This document shows, piece after piece, positions 52,946 to 60,328 of a stretch of 64,000 nucleotides of DNA. The position numbers and the translations under genes were made by a program. Every line of letters starts with the position of its first letter. Positions within the stretch are counted from its first letter, which is position 1. The notes beneath the pieces were generated by a model. That model was not told the origin of the DNA. It made no database searches and worked only from the letters and a program-made list of their open reading frames with translations. Source of the DNA: Phycisphaeraceae bacterium (GTDB lineage Bacteria; Planctomycetota; Phycisphaerae; Phycisphaerales; UBA1924); NCBI GenBank assembly GCA_019636845.1, contig JAHBWV010000001.1:248001-312000 (forward strand), in the 5' to 3' direction.

Positions 52946-53845
52946 ATGGACCTCTCCCAACTGGACCTGCGTGACCCCGACCTTGTGATGCGCCTGTTCC
53001 GCGAGGGGGCGGCCGCGAGCATGGAAGCGCGGTGCCGGCAGGGATCGATCGACATCATCGAGCCGCCGGGGAAGCTGATCGCGACGGGCGACCTTCACGA
53101 CAACCCCGTGCATATGGGGCGCGTGGTGGAGGCGGCGGGCATGGGGCCGGGATCGTCGGGGGACTCGGGCGCGAACGGGCCGCATCTGACGCTGCACGAG
53201 CTGATCCACTCGGATCGGCTGATGAATGGCATGGACATGTCGTATCGCGCGCTGGCGCGGGCCGCGGCTCTGAAGGCGGCGTACCCGGAACGGGTGCATC
53301 TGTTGCTCGCGAACCATGAGTTGTCTCAGGTGATCGGGGCGGGGATCGTCAAAGACGGCGTGCGCGTGGTCGAGGCGTTTGATGCGGGCGTTGAGTTTGC
53401 GTTCGGGGATCGCGCCGAGGAGATCGAGACGGCGATCGATGAGTTCGTCAAGGCGATGCCGCTCGCGCTCCGGTGTGTGACGCCAAAGGGTGATGTGCTG
53501 TGCGCGCACTCGCTGCCGGGCATCGGGATGATGGGTCGGTTTGATGCGACGGTTCTGACGCGCGCTTTGACGCCCCAGGATTATGAGCCGCGGGTGGGGA
53601 GCGCGCACCTGATGGTCTGGGGGCGCGGGTATGACGCGGAGCAGTTGGAGGATCTGGTTGAACGATGGGGCGTGAACCTGTTTATCTTGGGGCACGAGAA
53701 GGCGGAGAATGGGGTGAAGTTCGTGCCGCCGAATGTGATCGTGCTGAACAGCGACCATGAGCGGGGCGTGTACCTGCCGCTGGATCTGGAGAATCCTCCG
53801 CGTGCGGCGGAGGCGGTGGGGATGGTGGTGGGGCTGGCGGGGTGA
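52946..53845 (+). CDS. Calcineurin-like (PPP-type) metallophosphoesterase
   Basis: GGAAGGGGG lies 5 bases before the ATG. The 299-residue protein has metal-binding motifs of the PPP/calcineurin fold: ATGDLHDNPVH (residues 46-56, as GDxH), LLLANHELSQV (as GNHE), late LCAHSLPGIG (His) and LFILGHEKAENG (GHxx). The middle GDxxD motif is not in standard form; the corresponding stretch is LHELIHSDRLMNGMD. PPP-type enzymes dephosphorylate Ser/Thr or nucleotides. Its position directly behind a Ser/Thr kinase on the same strand suggests that the pair acts on the same targets, which is inference. Confidence 0.82.
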   Translation: MDLSQLDLRDPDLVMRLFREGAAASMEARCRQGSIDIIEPPGKLIATGDLHDNPVHMGRVVEAAGMGPGSSGDSGANGPHLTLHELIHSDRLMNGMDMSYRALARAAALKAAYPERVHLLLANHELSQVIGAGIVKDGVRVVEAFDAGVEFAFGDRAEEIETAIDEFVKAMPLALRCVTPKGDVLCAHSLPGIGMMGRFDATVLTRALTPQDYEPRVGSAHLMVWGRGYDAEQLEDLVERWGVNLFILGHEKAENGVKFVPPNVIVLNSDHERGVYLPLDLENPPRAAEAVGMVVGLAG

Positions 53846-53851
53846 GAGTGC

Positions 53852-53881
53852 CAGATGGCAGATCGCAGATGGCCAGATGGC
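53852..53881 (+). repeat. Short repeat of CAGATGGC
   Basis: Three exact copies of cagatggc (53852-53859, 53866-53873, 53874-53881) lie just after the phosphatase stop. It is a simple tandem-like repeat with no hairpin potential. Confidence 0.65.
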
Positions 53882-53957
53882 AAACAGAGCGATCGCGACG
53901 GTCAGATTCGTTGGACCGTGCGGGGCGGCGCGACGGATCGTGGGGGGGAGTCGCGGC

Positions 53958-54551
53958 ATGGGCAATGGCAGTGTGCCAATCGATCACGGAGATGAGGCAA
54001 GACGGGTGCTGCGTCTGGCGCGGCTGCATCGACGGATGCAGATGCTCTTCCTCGGCCAGGGGGCATCGATCGCTTTGATCGTGCTGGTTCTCGTTGTACG
54101 AGCTCCCGAGGCATTGATTTTCGCAGTTGTGATTGCGAGTGCTCTGCTCGCGATCTGCATCTTCGTGGTTGCCTTGATCGCATTGCCTTTGGCGAGGGCA
54201 GGGTGGGGGTCATGCCTAGCGATGGTTGTGACGCTCGGGATTGCTGTGGCATTTTCTGTGCTCACAGGCAGCTTGTACGGTGGCGCGGTTGTGATGTGGT
54301 TTATCGGCACTCCAGCAGCGATGTGCGTGACGCACAGGATGTTCAAGCGAGTTCGCGCCACGGGCTTGCGCGCAGGTATTCTCGGCGTGCGCGAGGAACA
54401 ACTCAGGCGCATTCGGTCCGGCGTTTGCTTCTTCTGCGGTTACGACATGTCGGGTTTATCGGCGGTGGTTTGCCCGGAGTGTGGTAAAGCGATCAGCGAT
54501 GCGCCGGTGCTTGTTCAGTCCTCAACGCCGCGGGAGAGCGAACGAACGTGA
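53958..54551 (+). CDS. Membrane protein with C-terminal zinc ribbon (paralogue C)
   Basis: ATG 53958 has GGGGGAG nine bases upstream; the longer frame from 53757 runs through the end of the phosphatase gene and is rejected. The 197-residue product has three or four hydrophobic helices (LGQGASIALIVLVLVVRAPE, ALIFAVVIASALLAICIFVV, LAMVVTLGIAVAFSVLTGS) and ends with LGVREEQLRRIRSGVCFFCG then YDMSGLSAVVCPECG. The last 60 residues closely match the gene at 55441, so the two are paralogues that now flank a toxin-antitoxin-like pair. The function is unknown. Its last 37 bases overlap the convergent small gene at 54515. Confidence 0.72.
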   Translation: MGNGSVPIDHGDEARRVLRLARLHRRMQMLFLGQGASIALIVLVLVVRAPEALIFAVVIASALLAICIFVVALIALPLARAGWGSCLAMVVTLGIAVAFSVLTGSLYGGAVVMWFIGTPAAMCVTHRMFKRVRATGLRAGILGVREEQLRRIRSGVCFFCGYDMSGLSAVVCPECGKAISDAPVLVQSSTPRESERT

Positions 54552-54805
54552 ATCATCGTGATCGCGTGGGTTGTGGTATCGGGCTCAGCGAAGATCACAA
54601 GCATAATGATGTCCGGGACAACCTCGGAGGCATACTCGTACACCCATGCCCCGATCGGCTCGAATGGTGGCAGTGAGTGGCGGACGTGCGCGAGCGGGTC
54701 GGCACTGATCGCGTCAACTCTGACGATGAACTCATCGCGGAGTGCCCGATCTAGCGCGCGGATGGCCTCGGCAGCTCGAAGCGCGACATCAATCCGCCAT
54801 TGCAC
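54515..54805 (-). CDS. Candidate toxin partner of the Panacea protein, 96 residues
   Basis: GTG 54805 overlaps the last 17 bases of the Panacea gene, so the two are coupled. The 96-residue product runs VQWRIDVALRAAEAIRALDR and continues through DEFIVRVDAISADPLAHVRH, with a beta-rich end (AWVYEYASEVVPDIIMLVIF; THAITMIHVRSLSRGVED). The order helix-helix, short loop with ADPL, then three or four strands is like RelE/ParE toxins, but no catalytic motif proves it. A longer frame reaches back to 55006; its extra part is Arg/Ser-rich and antisense-like. The assignment as a toxin rests on adjacency to the antitoxin-type gene. Confidence 0.55.
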   Translation of the reverse strand: MQWRIDVALRAAEAIRALDRALRDEFIVRVDAISADPLAHVRHSLPPFEPIGAWVYEYASEVVPDIIMLVIFAEPDTTTHAITMIHVRSLSRGVED

Positions 54806-55370
54806 CGGAGAGGCCCTGCTTGAAGTCGGACCATGGAATGCAAGGGCCGGTTCGGGCTCCGGCGATCGCGAGATCGAGTTCCTTGCGCGTGATGCCGAAG
54901 CGGGCGCACGCGCGGCTGTCCAGCCCCTGGAAGTATGTTCGCATGGACTCGTGTGTGATCTCGACGCTGGACGGCGCATCGTCCGGCAGTCCCCGTCGAG
55001 CATCAAGCCACGGTGCTTCGGCGTGCGTCAGTTCGCGGAGGTACGAGGCGGAGAAGCGGCCGTAGCCGCGCCAGATGGAGTCGAGGAGTTGGAGTTCACC
55101 GTTGCTCGCGTCCTGTGCCGCACAGCCCTCGATCGGATCGATAGAGCGGGCACGAGCGGGAGCGAACACGCGGTAGAGGTCTTTCACGACCGGGCCATGG
55201 GGCCATGCCTCGATGCGCGACGCGAAGAGCGGCATCGAGCGGAGCGCAAGCGACCACCCCTGGGCGTAATACACGAGCTTCTGGAGTTGCATGTGCGTCA
55301 CGGGCACCGGCTCATCGCCGGCGCTGGCGAGGTGGAGCAGGTGGCGTGCGGCGGATTCGGACGTCATCAT
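54789..55370 (-). CDS. Panacea-domain (SocA-like) antitoxin
   Basis: The 193-residue protein matches the Panacea/DUF4065 pattern at its N terminus: an early helix SESAARHLLHLASAG, then THMQLQKLVYYAQGWSLAL, FASRIEAWPHGPVVKDLYRV and a later SYLRELTHAEAPWLDARRGL. These are the conserved L-x-K-L-x-Y-Y and W-x-x-G-P-V motifs. Panacea proteins are known as versatile antitoxins paired with unrelated toxins; SocA acts as a proteolytic adaptor in Caulobacter. The adjacent 96-residue gene overlaps its stop and is the likely toxin. Two ATG codons in tandem (55370, 55367) can start it. A promoter candidate lies 16 bases upstream. Confidence 0.85.
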   Translation of the reverse strand: MMTSESAARHLLHLASAGDEPVPVTHMQLQKLVYYAQGWSLALRSMPLFASRIEAWPHGPVVKDLYRVFAPARARSIDPIEGCAAQDASNGELQLLDSIWRGYGRFSASYLRELTHAEAPWLDARRGLPDDAPSSVEITHESMRTYFQGLDSRACARFGITRKELDLAIAGARTGPCIPWSDFKQGLSGAMAD

Positions 55371-55385
55371 GGAAGCACCCGGAGT

Positions 55386-55413
55386 ATCCTAACAGATCCT
55401 GAGTGGCGATCAA
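55386..55413 (-). promoter_or_regulatory. Possible promoter for the Panacea-toxin pair
   Basis: On the minus strand: TTGATC, 16-base spacer, TAGGAT, ending 15 bases before the ATG at 55370. The transcript would have a very short leader, in keeping with the lack of a clear ribosome site. Confidence 0.4.
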
Positions 55414-55440
55414 CCCAGCTTGTGTGCATGAGGGCGTAAG

Positions 55441-55977
55441 TTGAACGATCGGCAGCGGATCATCGAGGCAGCGCGGCTTCAGCGGACGATGCTGCGGCTG
55501 GCGGGTGTGTTCGTTCTCGCGTTGGCCGTGCTCGTGTGGTCGCTCGTTGAGAGCCGCTACTGGGTGACGCTTGCCGCGATCCCGGCGACGCTGATTTCGG
55601 TAGTTGCTTTGGAAGCTGTGAACATCGTCTTGCAGTTGAAGATCCGGGCGCACTGGCTGGCCGTTGTTTGGCCGTTCGTGCTTCTCGCGGGGCTTGGGGC
55701 GTTGAGCGGAGGAATCGGAAGTCTTGAGCCCATCTTGATCGGCGTGCTCCCCGTGGTACTCGTTGACTGTGCCATGTCGAGCCAGCGGGTGACAACTGGC
55801 CTCAAGAACGCGGGCGTGCGCGTCGGGTTCCTTGGCGTTCGGGAGGAAGAACTCAGACGACTCCGTTCCGGTGTCTGCCTTTTCTGCGGCTACAACCTGA
55901 CGGGTTTGCCGACGGCGGTGTGCCCGGAATGCGGGAAAGAGAGCACCTTGGAGAACCCGGCGGGCGCGAAGGCCTGA
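55441..55977 (+). CDS. Membrane protein with C-terminal zinc ribbon (paralogue D)
   Basis: TTG 55441 has GAGGG about 7 bases upstream. The 178-residue product has three hydrophobic helices (MLRLAGVFVLALAVLVWSLV, YWVTLAAIPATLISVVALEA, WLAVVWPFVLLAGLGALSGG) and the ribbon LGVREEELRRLRSGVCLFCG then YNLTGLPTAVCPECGKES. The C-terminal 45 residues are about 75% identical to those of the gene at 53958, including the LGVREE linker. It is divergent from the Panacea gene and ends 224 bases before the EF-G-like gene. The function is unknown. Confidence 0.72.
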   Translation: MNDRQRIIEAARLQRTMLRLAGVFVLALAVLVWSLVESRYWVTLAAIPATLISVVALEAVNIVLQLKIRAHWLAVVWPFVLLAGLGALSGGIGSLEPILIGVLPVVLVDCAMSSQRVTTGLKNAGVRVGFLGVREEELRRLRSGVCLFCGYNLTGLPTAVCPECGKESTLENPAGAKA

Positions 55978-56041
55978 ACCCCAGCGACGTATGGAGCGAC
56001 CCAGCGCAAGTATTTGTGACGTGGAGAGTTGGTGGAGGGCT

Positions 56042-56069
56042 TTGCGGAGCTTGACGGATGCTTTACAAT
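56042..56069 (+). promoter_or_regulatory. Possible promoter for the EF-G-like gene
   Basis: TTGCGG, 16-base spacer, TACAAT, 132 bases before the ATG. The GC-rich leader that follows contains gggccgacgc twice (near 56100 and 56136). No known riboswitch is recognised. Confidence 0.4.
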
Positions 56070-56201
56070 GGGGCGTCCGCGCGTCATGGTGGGGCGTGCG
56101 GGCCGACGCCGCCTCACGCCGGCACGTTCGTTCGGGCCGACGCGGGACGCCGCCGCTGACTATCCCCGCCCTCGCGGGCCAGAAGCCCGCAGAGGCCCCC
56201 C

Positions 56202-58277
56202 ATGGCAATCCGAAACCCGGCCGACATCCGCAACATCGTGCTCACGGGGCATGGCGGGTGCGGCAAGACGACACTGGTCGAGCGGCTGCTCTTCGCGGCG
56301 GGCGTCGTGACCCGCATGGGCACGGTCGAGGAAGGGAACACGGTCTCAGACTGGACCGATGAAGAGAAGCACCACAAGCACTCGCTCCAGCCCACGCTCG
56401 TCCACTTCGAGCATGACGGGCACTATGTGAACGTGATCGACACGCCGGGGCTCGCCGACTTTCTCGGGCACGCCGTCGCCTGCTTCCCCGCAGTCGAGAC
56501 GGTGGTGGTCTGTGTCGACGCGGCACGGGGCATCGAGCCCACGACGCGCCGGCTGATGCAGATCGCCGAAGAACGGAACCTGCCGCGCATGATCGTGGTG
56601 ACGAAGATCGACCACGCGGACATCGATCTCAAGACGCTGACGCAGACCATCCGCGAGACGTTCGGCTCGGTCTGCCTGCCTGTGAATCTGCCGACCGGGA
56701 ACGGTGCGGACGTGATAAACGTCTTCGAGCACGACGGGAACGACGCCGCGGGAGACACGACCGACTTCTCCTCGGTCCACGAGGCGCACAAGCAGATCGT
56801 GGAGCAGGTGATCGAGGTCGATGAGGAACTGACGCTCCAGTATCTTGAGAAGGGCGAGGGGTTCGATCCTGACAAGCTGCACGACGCGTTCGAGAAGGCC
56901 CTGCGCGAGGCCCACCTGATCCCGATCTGCTATTGCTCCGCCCGGACGGGCGCGGGCGCGTCGGATCTCATGCATGTGATCGCATCGCTGCTCCCGAGCC
57001 CCCTCGAGGGCAACCCGCGGACGTTCCTTCTGCGTGAGGCGGAGGACTCAGCCGAGCGTGCGTACCACCCGCGACCCGATGCCAATGCGCCGTTGCTGGC
57101 CCACATCTTCAAGGTGTCTTCGGACAAGCACGTGGGCAAGCTCGGGATCTTCAGGGTGCACCAGGGCACGCTGAAGGCAAAGAGCGAGTTGTTCATCGAT
57201 GCGGACAAGAAGGCGATCCGCATCGGGCACGTGATGCAGCGCCAGGGCAAGGAGGCGTCGGAGGTCGAGGCGGTCGGCCCGGGGGATCTGGGCATGGTCG
57301 CCAAGATCGAGGAGGTTCGCTTCAACGCCGTGCTGCACGACACGCACGAGTTGGACCACATCCGCCTGAAGCCGCTTCCACTGCCGCGCCCGATGTACGG
57401 CTTGGCGATCGAGCTCAAGAACCACGCGGACGAGGCGAAGTTCTCTGCGGCTATCGCGAAGCTCACGGCCGAGGATCCCTCGCTGGTCTGCGACCGGATC
57501 GCGGCGACGCACCAGACGGTGCTGCGCGGGCTTGGAGAGTTGCATCTGCGGGTGGTGCTGGAGAAACTGCACCAGGGATACGGCGTGGTGGTGACCACAT
57601 CGACGCCGAAGGTCGCGTACAAGGAGACCATCGGCGCGAGGGCCGACGGGCACTACCGCCACAAGAAGCAAACGGGCGGCAGCGGGCAGTTCGGCGAGGT
57701 GTACCTGCGCGTCGAGCCTCTGCCGGCGGATCACCCCGAGGGATTCGAGTTCGCTTCGGAGGTCGTGGGCGGGACGGTTCCCCGGCAGTATTGGCCGGCG
57801 GTCGAGAAAGGCGTGCGCCAGGTGCTGGCGGGCGGCGCGGTGGCCGGGTATCCGATGACGGGCATCCGCTGTGTGCTGTACGACGGCAAGTACCACGACG
57901 TTGACTCGAAGGAGATCGCGTTCATCACAGCCGGAAAGAAGGCGTTTATCGAGGCGGTGGGCAAGGCCAAGCCCAAGCTGCTGGAGCCGTACGCCAAGGT
58001 CGAGATCACCGTCCCCTCGAAGTACATGGGCGACATCGCGGGCCACCTCTCGACGAAGCGTGGACGCGTGCAGGACACGCAGATGACGACCGGCGACATC
58101 TGCATCGTCACGGCGGTTGCGCCGCTCGGCGAACTCCAGAACTACTCGAACGAACTCAAGTCCATGACCGCGGGCAGCGGCTCATACGCGATGGAGTACA
58201 GCCACGACGAGGCGACGCCGGGGAACATCCAGCAGCAGTTGGTAGCGGCGTTCAAGCCCCATCACGAAGAGGATTGA
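56202..58277 (+). CDS. Elongation factor G-like GTPase (EF-G2 type)
   Basis: The 691-residue protein has the five domains of EF-G. The P-loop is GHGGCGKTT (residues 16-24), unlike the AHIDAGKTT of canonical EF-G; G3 is VIDTPGLADF and G4 is VVTKIDHAD in place of NKMD. Domain III-V motifs include LRGLGELHLRVVLEKL, RHKKQTGGSGQFGEVYLRVE and AGYPMTGIRCVLYDGKYHDV, with a late PSKYMGDIAGHLSTKRGRV. These differences mark the EF-G2/EF-G-like branch, whose role in translocation or recycling varies. It is probably not the housekeeping fusA: no rpsL, rpsG or tuf is adjacent. A promoter candidate lies at 56042. Confidence 0.9.
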   Translation: MAIRNPADIRNIVLTGHGGCGKTTLVERLLFAAGVVTRMGTVEEGNTVSDWTDEEKHHKHSLQPTLVHFEHDGHYVNVIDTPGLADFLGHAVACFPAVETVVVCVDAARGIEPTTRRLMQIAEERNLPRMIVVTKIDHADIDLKTLTQTIRETFGSVCLPVNLPTGNGADVINVFEHDGNDAAGDTTDFSSVHEAHKQIVEQVIEVDEELTLQYLEKGEGFDPDKLHDAFEKALREAHLIPICYCSARTGAGASDLMHVIASLLPSPLEGNPRTFLLREAEDSAERAYHPRPDANAPLLAHIFKVSSDKHVGKLGIFRVHQGTLKAKSELFIDADKKAIRIGHVMQRQGKEASEVEAVGPGDLGMVAKIEEVRFNAVLHDTHELDHIRLKPLPLPRPMYGLAIELKNHADEAKFSAAIAKLTAEDPSLVCDRIAATHQTVLRGLGELHLRVVLEKLHQGYGVVVTTSTPKVAYKETIGARADGHYRHKKQTGGSGQFGEVYLRVEPLPADHPEGFEFASEVVGGTVPRQYWPAVEKGVRQVLAGGAVAGYPMTGIRCVLYDGKYHDVDSKEIAFITAGKKAFIEAVGKAKPKLLEPYAKVEITVPSKYMGDIAGHLSTKRGRVQDTQMTTGDICIVTAVAPLGELQNYSNELKSMTAGSGSYAMEYSHDEATPGNIQQQLVAAFKPHHEED

Positions 58278-58423
58278 CGTCAGGAAGTCGGCCCAGCGAT
58301 TTCTCCGGTTTCTCCGCACGGATGGACGCCGACACGCGCGGAGTGGGCGGTGCGCATGGTGACATGGCCACACGAGCCCACGCTCGGGGCATTCCTTCGG
58401 ATGCGGGCGTAGCTTGGCGCGTG

Positions 58424-60271
58424 TTACTTCATCAACTCGCTCATCGGCGGCTGCGCGTTGACGTAGCGGGTGTGTACGTCGGTGTAGTGCTTCTTGTAGA
58501 TCGCGTCGATCTTCTCGGTCGAGGGGAACTTGGCCATGAAGCCGGAGCGGGCGGGCTCGATGCAGGACTCGGCGGCTTTCATCAGGTGAACGATCAGCGT
58601 GCGCGGGTCCTCGGTTCCGACGGCGACACGCGTGGTGGTGAGCGTGATGCCCGCGTCCTTGAGTGCCTGGGCGGACATCTCGCTGTGGCTCGTGATGGCG
58701 GGGCAGAGGACGACGGTGTTGGGCTGGCCGAGCGAGACCTGATGCCCGAAGACGGGGTCGAGCATGTCGAAGAATCGCTTGAAGGCCTCGCGGTCCAGGG
58801 CCGGGACATCGCCCTTGCCCTCGAAGTCGAACGTGAAGAGCGGGGGCGGGAAGCCCAGGTGCAGGCACTTCTCGCGGATCGCCGAGTTCTCGTTGCCGGC
58901 CACGGCGCAGCATTTGACATTGATATCAGGGTGCGAGCCGAGCACCTCGGCGAGAGTCAGCGTGTTGGCGGCCTTCTGGAGCATGCGGAGCTCGAGGGTG
59001 TGGATGCCGTTCAGGACCTCGAAGGCCTTGTCGGCGTCGAGGAACGCGCCCTTGACGTAGTAGACATTCCAGAAGAGGGTTTCGTCCCAGGCGTAGGTGC
59101 GTGGCTTGCCATCGGCGGCGAAGCCGGGCGCGGAGTCGTGCTTGCCCATGAACATGCGTTCGTTGCGTCCGATGACGCAGCCGGCGGTTGTGCCGCCGTG
59201 GCCCGCGAGGTCCTTGGTGTAGGAGTGGATGACGAAGTCGGGGCGCTCAAGTGGATTCTGTCGGCGGAGGGGGCGGTGGAGGAAGGGGGTGCCGACGGTG
59301 GAGTCGCAGATGACGGTGAGCCCGCGCTTGTGGGCTTCGGCGCAGATCGCGGGAACGTCGAGCACGTAGCCGTGCGGGTTGCACGGAGACTCGATGTAGA
59401 CATAGATCTGCTTGCCCGCGGCGAGCCGGGCCTTCTCCTTGGCGGTGACGGCATCGAGGGCCTTGATGAAGGCCTCGGCGGTGTAGCCATCGAAGAAGTT
59501 GACGGAGACGTCAAGGTTGCTGACCTTGCCGTACCAGTCGTGCATGAGCTGGTAGGTGCCGCCGTAGACGTTGCGGCTCGTGAGCAGGATGTCCTGGTAG
59601 CCGACGAGGTGTGAGAGGACGGCATCGACGGCGGCCATGCCGGAGTTGAAGTTCCACGCGAAGTACTCGTGGGCGAGCGGTCCGGCCTCGATGTCGACGA
59701 TGTGGTTGGCGAGGGAGACGCTGGTTGGGTTGAGCAGGCGCGAGTAGACCTCGAGCATGAGCTCCTTGCCTTGGAAGGCGTCGTCCACCCATTCAGCGCA
59801 GGCGTAGACGTAGGTGGCGGTGCGGGTGATGACGGGCTTGGCGGAGAAGAGGGCGGTGACGTTGTCGAAGATCGGGTAGGGGCCCTTGCGGCTGCGCTGG
59901 CCGGCCTGATCCACGATCGACTGGTAGGTGCGGCGCATCGGGTGCTGCAGGGTGTCGAGGATCTTGGCGATCTGGAAGCAGAGGAACTTCTGTGCCGCGA
60001 AACGCTCGATGCGATCCTGGCGGCTGAGGCCCGCGAGCTCCCGCATCGTGTCCTTCCACATGGCGTGGAGGTCGGCGTGGCCGGCGTAAAGGTGGCCGGC
60101 GAAGCGGGCCAGGTGCTGGCCGTAGTCGGAGGCGGGGTCGATGCCGAAGTGGGCCAGCTGTTCGGCGACGAGGCCGTCGATGCTGGAGGCCTCGGTGGAC
60201 TTGCGGCGCGGGCTGATCTCGCGAGCGGCGTCGAACTCTTGGGAGACGGACTTGAGCGTGGGGGTGGTCAT
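58424..60271 (-). CDS. Cys/Met-metabolism PLP-dependent enzyme with long N-terminal extension
   Basis: The 615-residue protein contains a fold-type-I trans-sulfuration core from about residue 180: FNSGMAAVDAVLSHLVGYQD, YGGTYQLMHDWYGKVS, YIESPCNPHGYVLDVPAICA, VICDSTVGTPFLHRP and PLP lysine Lys353 in VIHSYTKDLAGHGGTTAGC. The late TTTRVAVGTEDPRTLIVHLM is also typical. Relatives include cystathionine gamma-synthase/lyase, methionine gamma-lyase and O-acetylhomoserine sulfhydrylase; the specificity is not clear. The first 170 residues are an added helical domain (AGLSRQDRIERFAAQKFLCF, QIAKILDTLQHPMRRTYQSI) absent from the standard 390-430-residue enzymes. It is divergent from the MBL gene. Confidence 0.9.
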   Translation of the reverse strand: MTTPTLKSVSQEFDAAREISPRRKSTEASSIDGLVAEQLAHFGIDPASDYGQHLARFAGHLYAGHADLHAMWKDTMRELAGLSRQDRIERFAAQKFLCFQIAKILDTLQHPMRRTYQSIVDQAGQRSRKGPYPIFDNVTALFSAKPVITRTATYVYACAEWVDDAFQGKELMLEVYSRLLNPTSVSLANHIVDIEAGPLAHEYFAWNFNSGMAAVDAVLSHLVGYQDILLTSRNVYGGTYQLMHDWYGKVSNLDVSVNFFDGYTAEAFIKALDAVTAKEKARLAAGKQIYVYIESPCNPHGYVLDVPAICAEAHKRGLTVICDSTVGTPFLHRPLRRQNPLERPDFVIHSYTKDLAGHGGTTAGCVIGRNERMFMGKHDSAPGFAADGKPRTYAWDETLFWNVYYVKGAFLDADKAFEVLNGIHTLELRMLQKAANTLTLAEVLGSHPDINVKCCAVAGNENSAIREKCLHLGFPPPLFTFDFEGKGDVPALDREAFKRFFDMLDPVFGHQVSLGQPNTVVLCPAITSHSEMSAQALKDAGITLTTTRVAVGTEDPRTLIVHLMKAAESCIEPARSGFMAKFPSTEKIDAIYKKHYTDVHTRYVNAQPPMSELMK

Positions 60272-60328
60272 GGGGCGAGTATAAGCCCGAGCAGGGGCCG
60301 AAACGTCTATGCCGGAGGGCCGAGAGCG

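Noticed and set aside
59669-60328. N-terminal extension of the MBL-hydrolase frame
   Set aside because: It runs antisense to the start of the PLP enzyme and is Gly/Val/Asp-rich; the ribosome site and fold place the start at 60329.
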